Assembly: GCA_022865865.1 (NCBI GenBank)
Contig: JALHTN010000327.1
Span: forward strand, 1-15,787
Direction of reading: 5' to 3'
Source: Anaerolineales bacterium
GTDB taxonomy: Bacteria > Chloroflexota > Anaerolineae > Anaerolineales > UBA4823
Length of the DNA stretch: 15,787 nt
A program made the position numbers and the translations under genes. The notes below the pieces were generated by a model, which worked only from the letters and a program-made list of their open reading frames with translations, searched no databases and had not been told where the DNA came from. This document shows positions 14,035 to 15,787 of the stretch, in pieces (position 1 is the first letter of the stretch; every line of letters starts with the position of its first letter).

Positions 14035-14994
14035 TTAACTGTTGACCGTAGTAATGATAATGTTCGTTGCACCCGCGGCGGTTAAAGCTTTGGCAATCTG
14101 TTGGGCAGATTCCTTTGGTACCAGCGCGATCATATTGCCGCCGCGACCGCCTCCGGAGAGCTTGGCGCCATTGGCACCTGCCTGGCGAGCAGCTTGAACG
14201 AGTCGGTCCAGCTCGAATGACGATATACCCATTTTCTCCAATAGGGATTGGTTCTCGTTCATCAGCGGACCGAGAGCGGCAATATCACCGTTTTCAATCG
14301 CCTGCCGAGCTTGATAGACGATCTTACCGGTGCTATTAAAAAGATCCTGGAAAAGCATGCTATCTTCCTGCCAGGCTTTGCGAACATCTGCCACTGCTGC
14401 TGCGGTAGGGCTGGGGATGCCTGTGTCGCCAATCACAATAGTGAAAGGTTTTGATACATGAAAAGGCTCCATCATTCCTTTCTGGTCAGTATCCTTCCTG
14501 GTAAAGAAAATTGGTTTCTCATATGTGATCACCGTATTGTCGATCCCCGATGGGGTACCATGATACAGTTTTTCGATTTCAAAGGCTAAATCCGAAATGT
14601 CTTCGTCCAATAGAGGTCGTCCTAAGAACTCGGAAAGTGCACGAATCATTGCTACAGACACCGCGGCTCCAGAACCTAATCCAGCTGCGATAGGTATCGA
14701 GGATGAGACTCGGATCGTCATGGCGGGGGGCTGATAAATCTGCGTAGCTTCAAGTACTCCCCGTACAACTAAAACCAGGGGATGATCCGCAGGTAAATCA
14801 TCCCAGTTCTTTTCAAGCCTGATATCAGGGGCTTGAAAGTTTACCCAACCTCGTGGTTGATCAGGTCGGGCTGAGATGATGGCCCTGGCTTTCACCTGGT
14901 TCACAGGCACAGCAATGGCTGGTTGTCCATATACCACAGCATGTTCACCGAACAAGATTATCTTCCCGGGAGCAGTTGCAGTGATTGCAGGCAT
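14035..14994 (-). CDS. mvk: Mevalonate kinase
   Basis: A GHMP-family kinase that phosphorylates mevalonate to mevalonate 5-phosphate. The 319-residue protein has APGKIILFGEHAVVYGQPAI (motif 1, with Lys11), PIAAGLGSGAAVSVA (ATP-binding motif 2; Gly where many members have Ser in GLGSSAA), FEIEKLYHGTPSGIDN with Glu141 and catalytic Asp152, and a C-terminal glycine-rich KLSGGGRGGNMIAL (motif 3). The HGTPSGIDN signature separates it from galactokinase and phosphomevalonate kinase. Its ATG is six bases after the UbiA-like gene stop with no clear ribosome-binding site, which suggests translational coupling. Gene order within one operon is UbiA-like, mevalonate kinase, isopentenyl phosphate kinase. 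Confidence 0.95.
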   Translation of the reverse strand: MPAITATAPGKIILFGEHAVVYGQPAIAVPVNQVKARAIISARPDQPRGWVNFQAPDIRLEKNWDDLPADHPLVLVVRGVLEATQIYQPPAMTIRVSSSIPIAAGLGSGAAVSVAMIRALSEFLGRPLLDEDISDLAFEIEKLYHGTPSGIDNTVITYEKPIFFTRKDTDQKGMMEPFHVSKPFTIVIGDTGIPSPTAAAVADVRKAWQEDSMLFQDLFNSTGKIVYQARQAIENGDIAALGPLMNENQSLLEKMGISSFELDRLVQAARQAGANGAKLSGGGRGGNMIALVPKESAQQIAKALTAAGATNIIITTVNS

Positions 14995-15000
14995 GTCAGT

Positions 15001-15787
15001 TTAGAATAAATAGAGGATCAGTACGACAACCAGTCCCCATAACAAGATGGTGATTTGCAGAGGTCGATCAGAGAGCAGTTCTTCCTCCGGGGCACCACCA
15101 CCGTGATTGGTCTGGATCAGGTACAAATAACGCAATATACCGTAGATCGCAAAGGGGATGGTGAGCATCATGGCATGATTAGCAGGTAGATTAGGCGCGG
15201 AGAAGGTATACAAGCTATAAGCCACAACGGTGGTTGCTGAAACTATGGTGATGTATTGGTCTAAGAGAGGCAGGCTATATCCATCCAGTACCCTGCGGTG
15301 GGACTGTGCCCCTTCTGATAAAAGCGTTAATTCCGCCCTGCGTTTCCCTAATCCAATATACAGGGCTAACAGCGTGGTGACAACATAAAGCCAGGGTGAA
15401 AACCGAGCTACCTCGATTAATGTCAATCCAGCAACCACGCGAATTACATAGAAGCTGGCCAAGACGAAGACATCGATAATGATCACATGTTTGAGCCAAC
15501 GGGAGTAACCGAGGTTGAGGACGAGGTAAATAAGAAGGATCAAACAAAAACTCGGTGAGAGCAGATAGGCAAGGGGATAAGAGATAAACAACAGGAGCAG
15601 AACAGCCCAGCGCGCAGTTGAAACCTTCAGTGCTCCGGAGGCGATTGGTCGATTTCTTTTTTTTGGGTGATGGCGGTCTGCCTCGACATCGGTGATGTCA
15701 TTTAACAGATACACCGAGCTGGAGATTAGGCAAAAGAGGATAAAACCCGAGAAAGTAACCAGAAAAGCCTGAATATCCAGCAACTTC
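15001..15787 (-). CDS. UbiA-family prenyltransferase, decaprenyl-phosphate phosphoribosyltransferase-like (partial, 5' end off window)
   Basis: A polytopic membrane prenyltransferase. It is open through the right edge, so the N-terminus is missing. The in-frame TTG at 15783 is preceded by a sense codon and family members have roughly 35-45 further residues, so I do not take it as the start. The first Asp-rich motif is VYLLNDITDVEADRHHPKKR with NRPIASG after it (around 15640-15710), and the second cytoplasmic motif is LGKRRAEL (about 15330-15350). At least seven hydrophobic segments follow one another to the C-terminus. These features match the subfamily containing mycobacterial DPPR synthase, which transfers phosphoribose to decaprenyl phosphate. 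The substrate here is not shown; a quinone or lipid prenyltransferase is the main alternative. Confidence 0.88.
   Translation of the reverse strand, partial: KLLDIQAFLVTFSGFILFCLISSSVYLLNDITDVEADRHHPKKRNRPIASGALKVSTARWAVLLLLFISYPLAYLLSPSFCLILLIYLVLNLGYSRWLKHVIIIDVFVLASFYVIRVVAGLTLIEVARFSPWLYVVTTLLALYIGLGKRRAELTLLSEGAQSHRRVLDGYSLPLLDQYITIVSATTVVAYSLYTFSAPNLPANHAMMLTIPFAIYGILRYLYLIQTNHGGGAPEEELLSDRPLQITILLWGLVVVLILYLF

Overview
The window is ordinary bacterial chromosome, about half G+C, densely packed with housekeeping genes. It most likely comes from the Chloroflexota, probably class Anaerolineae. Three things point there: a DNA topoisomerase I carrying an N-terminal DUF5679-type zinc ribbon, a mevalonate kinase next to an isopentenyl phosphate kinase (a pairing known from Chloroflexota), and the general gene content. 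This placement is inference from gene content; no 16S or similar marker is present. No CRISPR array, tRNA, rRNA, insertion sequence or prophage gene was seen.

Layout. Positions 1-2046 (minus strand) hold a cystathionine beta-synthase-type PLP enzyme, cut by the left edge, and a DegV-family fatty-acid-binding protein, separated by a clear rho-independent terminator. A 283-base divergent spacer follows, with a near-consensus promoter driving the plus-strand block. That block (2330-11257) is ffh, rpsP, khpA, rimM, dprA, manC, topA and a two-pass membrane protein of unknown function. It reads as a condensed form of the Bacillus-type order ffh-rpsP-khpA-rimM-trmD-rplS-...-dprA-topA, with trmD and rplS absent and a GDP-mannose synthesis gene placed between dprA and topA. 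A second strong promoter (TTGACA, 18-base spacer, extended -10 TATTCT) lies just before dprA. The block ends at a 13-bp perfect bidirectional terminator shared with the convergent minus-strand block.

The minus-strand block (11339-15787) holds, in transcription order from the right edge, a UbiA-type polyprenyl-phosphate phosphoribosyltransferase-like protein (cut by the right edge), mevalonate kinase, isopentenyl phosphate kinase, a dGTPase-family HD hydrolase and the transcript-cleavage factor greA. The first three are tightly packed and form a plausible isoprenoid operon: mevalonate phosphorylation, then IPP formation from isopentenyl phosphate, then use of a prenyl lipid by a membrane transferase.

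The most unusual feature is ribosomal protein bS16. After a normal core of about 90 residues it carries a tail of about 150 residues made almost entirely of Glu alternating with Ala or Val, encoded by nested tandem repeats with units of 54, 24 and 18 bp. Other points worth a look are a possible structured leader before rpsP, a palindrome that could mask the khpA ribosome-binding site, the zinc-ribbon fusion on topoisomerase I, and the orphan membrane protein whose putative -10 box overlaps a 22-base dyad. I found no clear case for a new defence or mobile system here.
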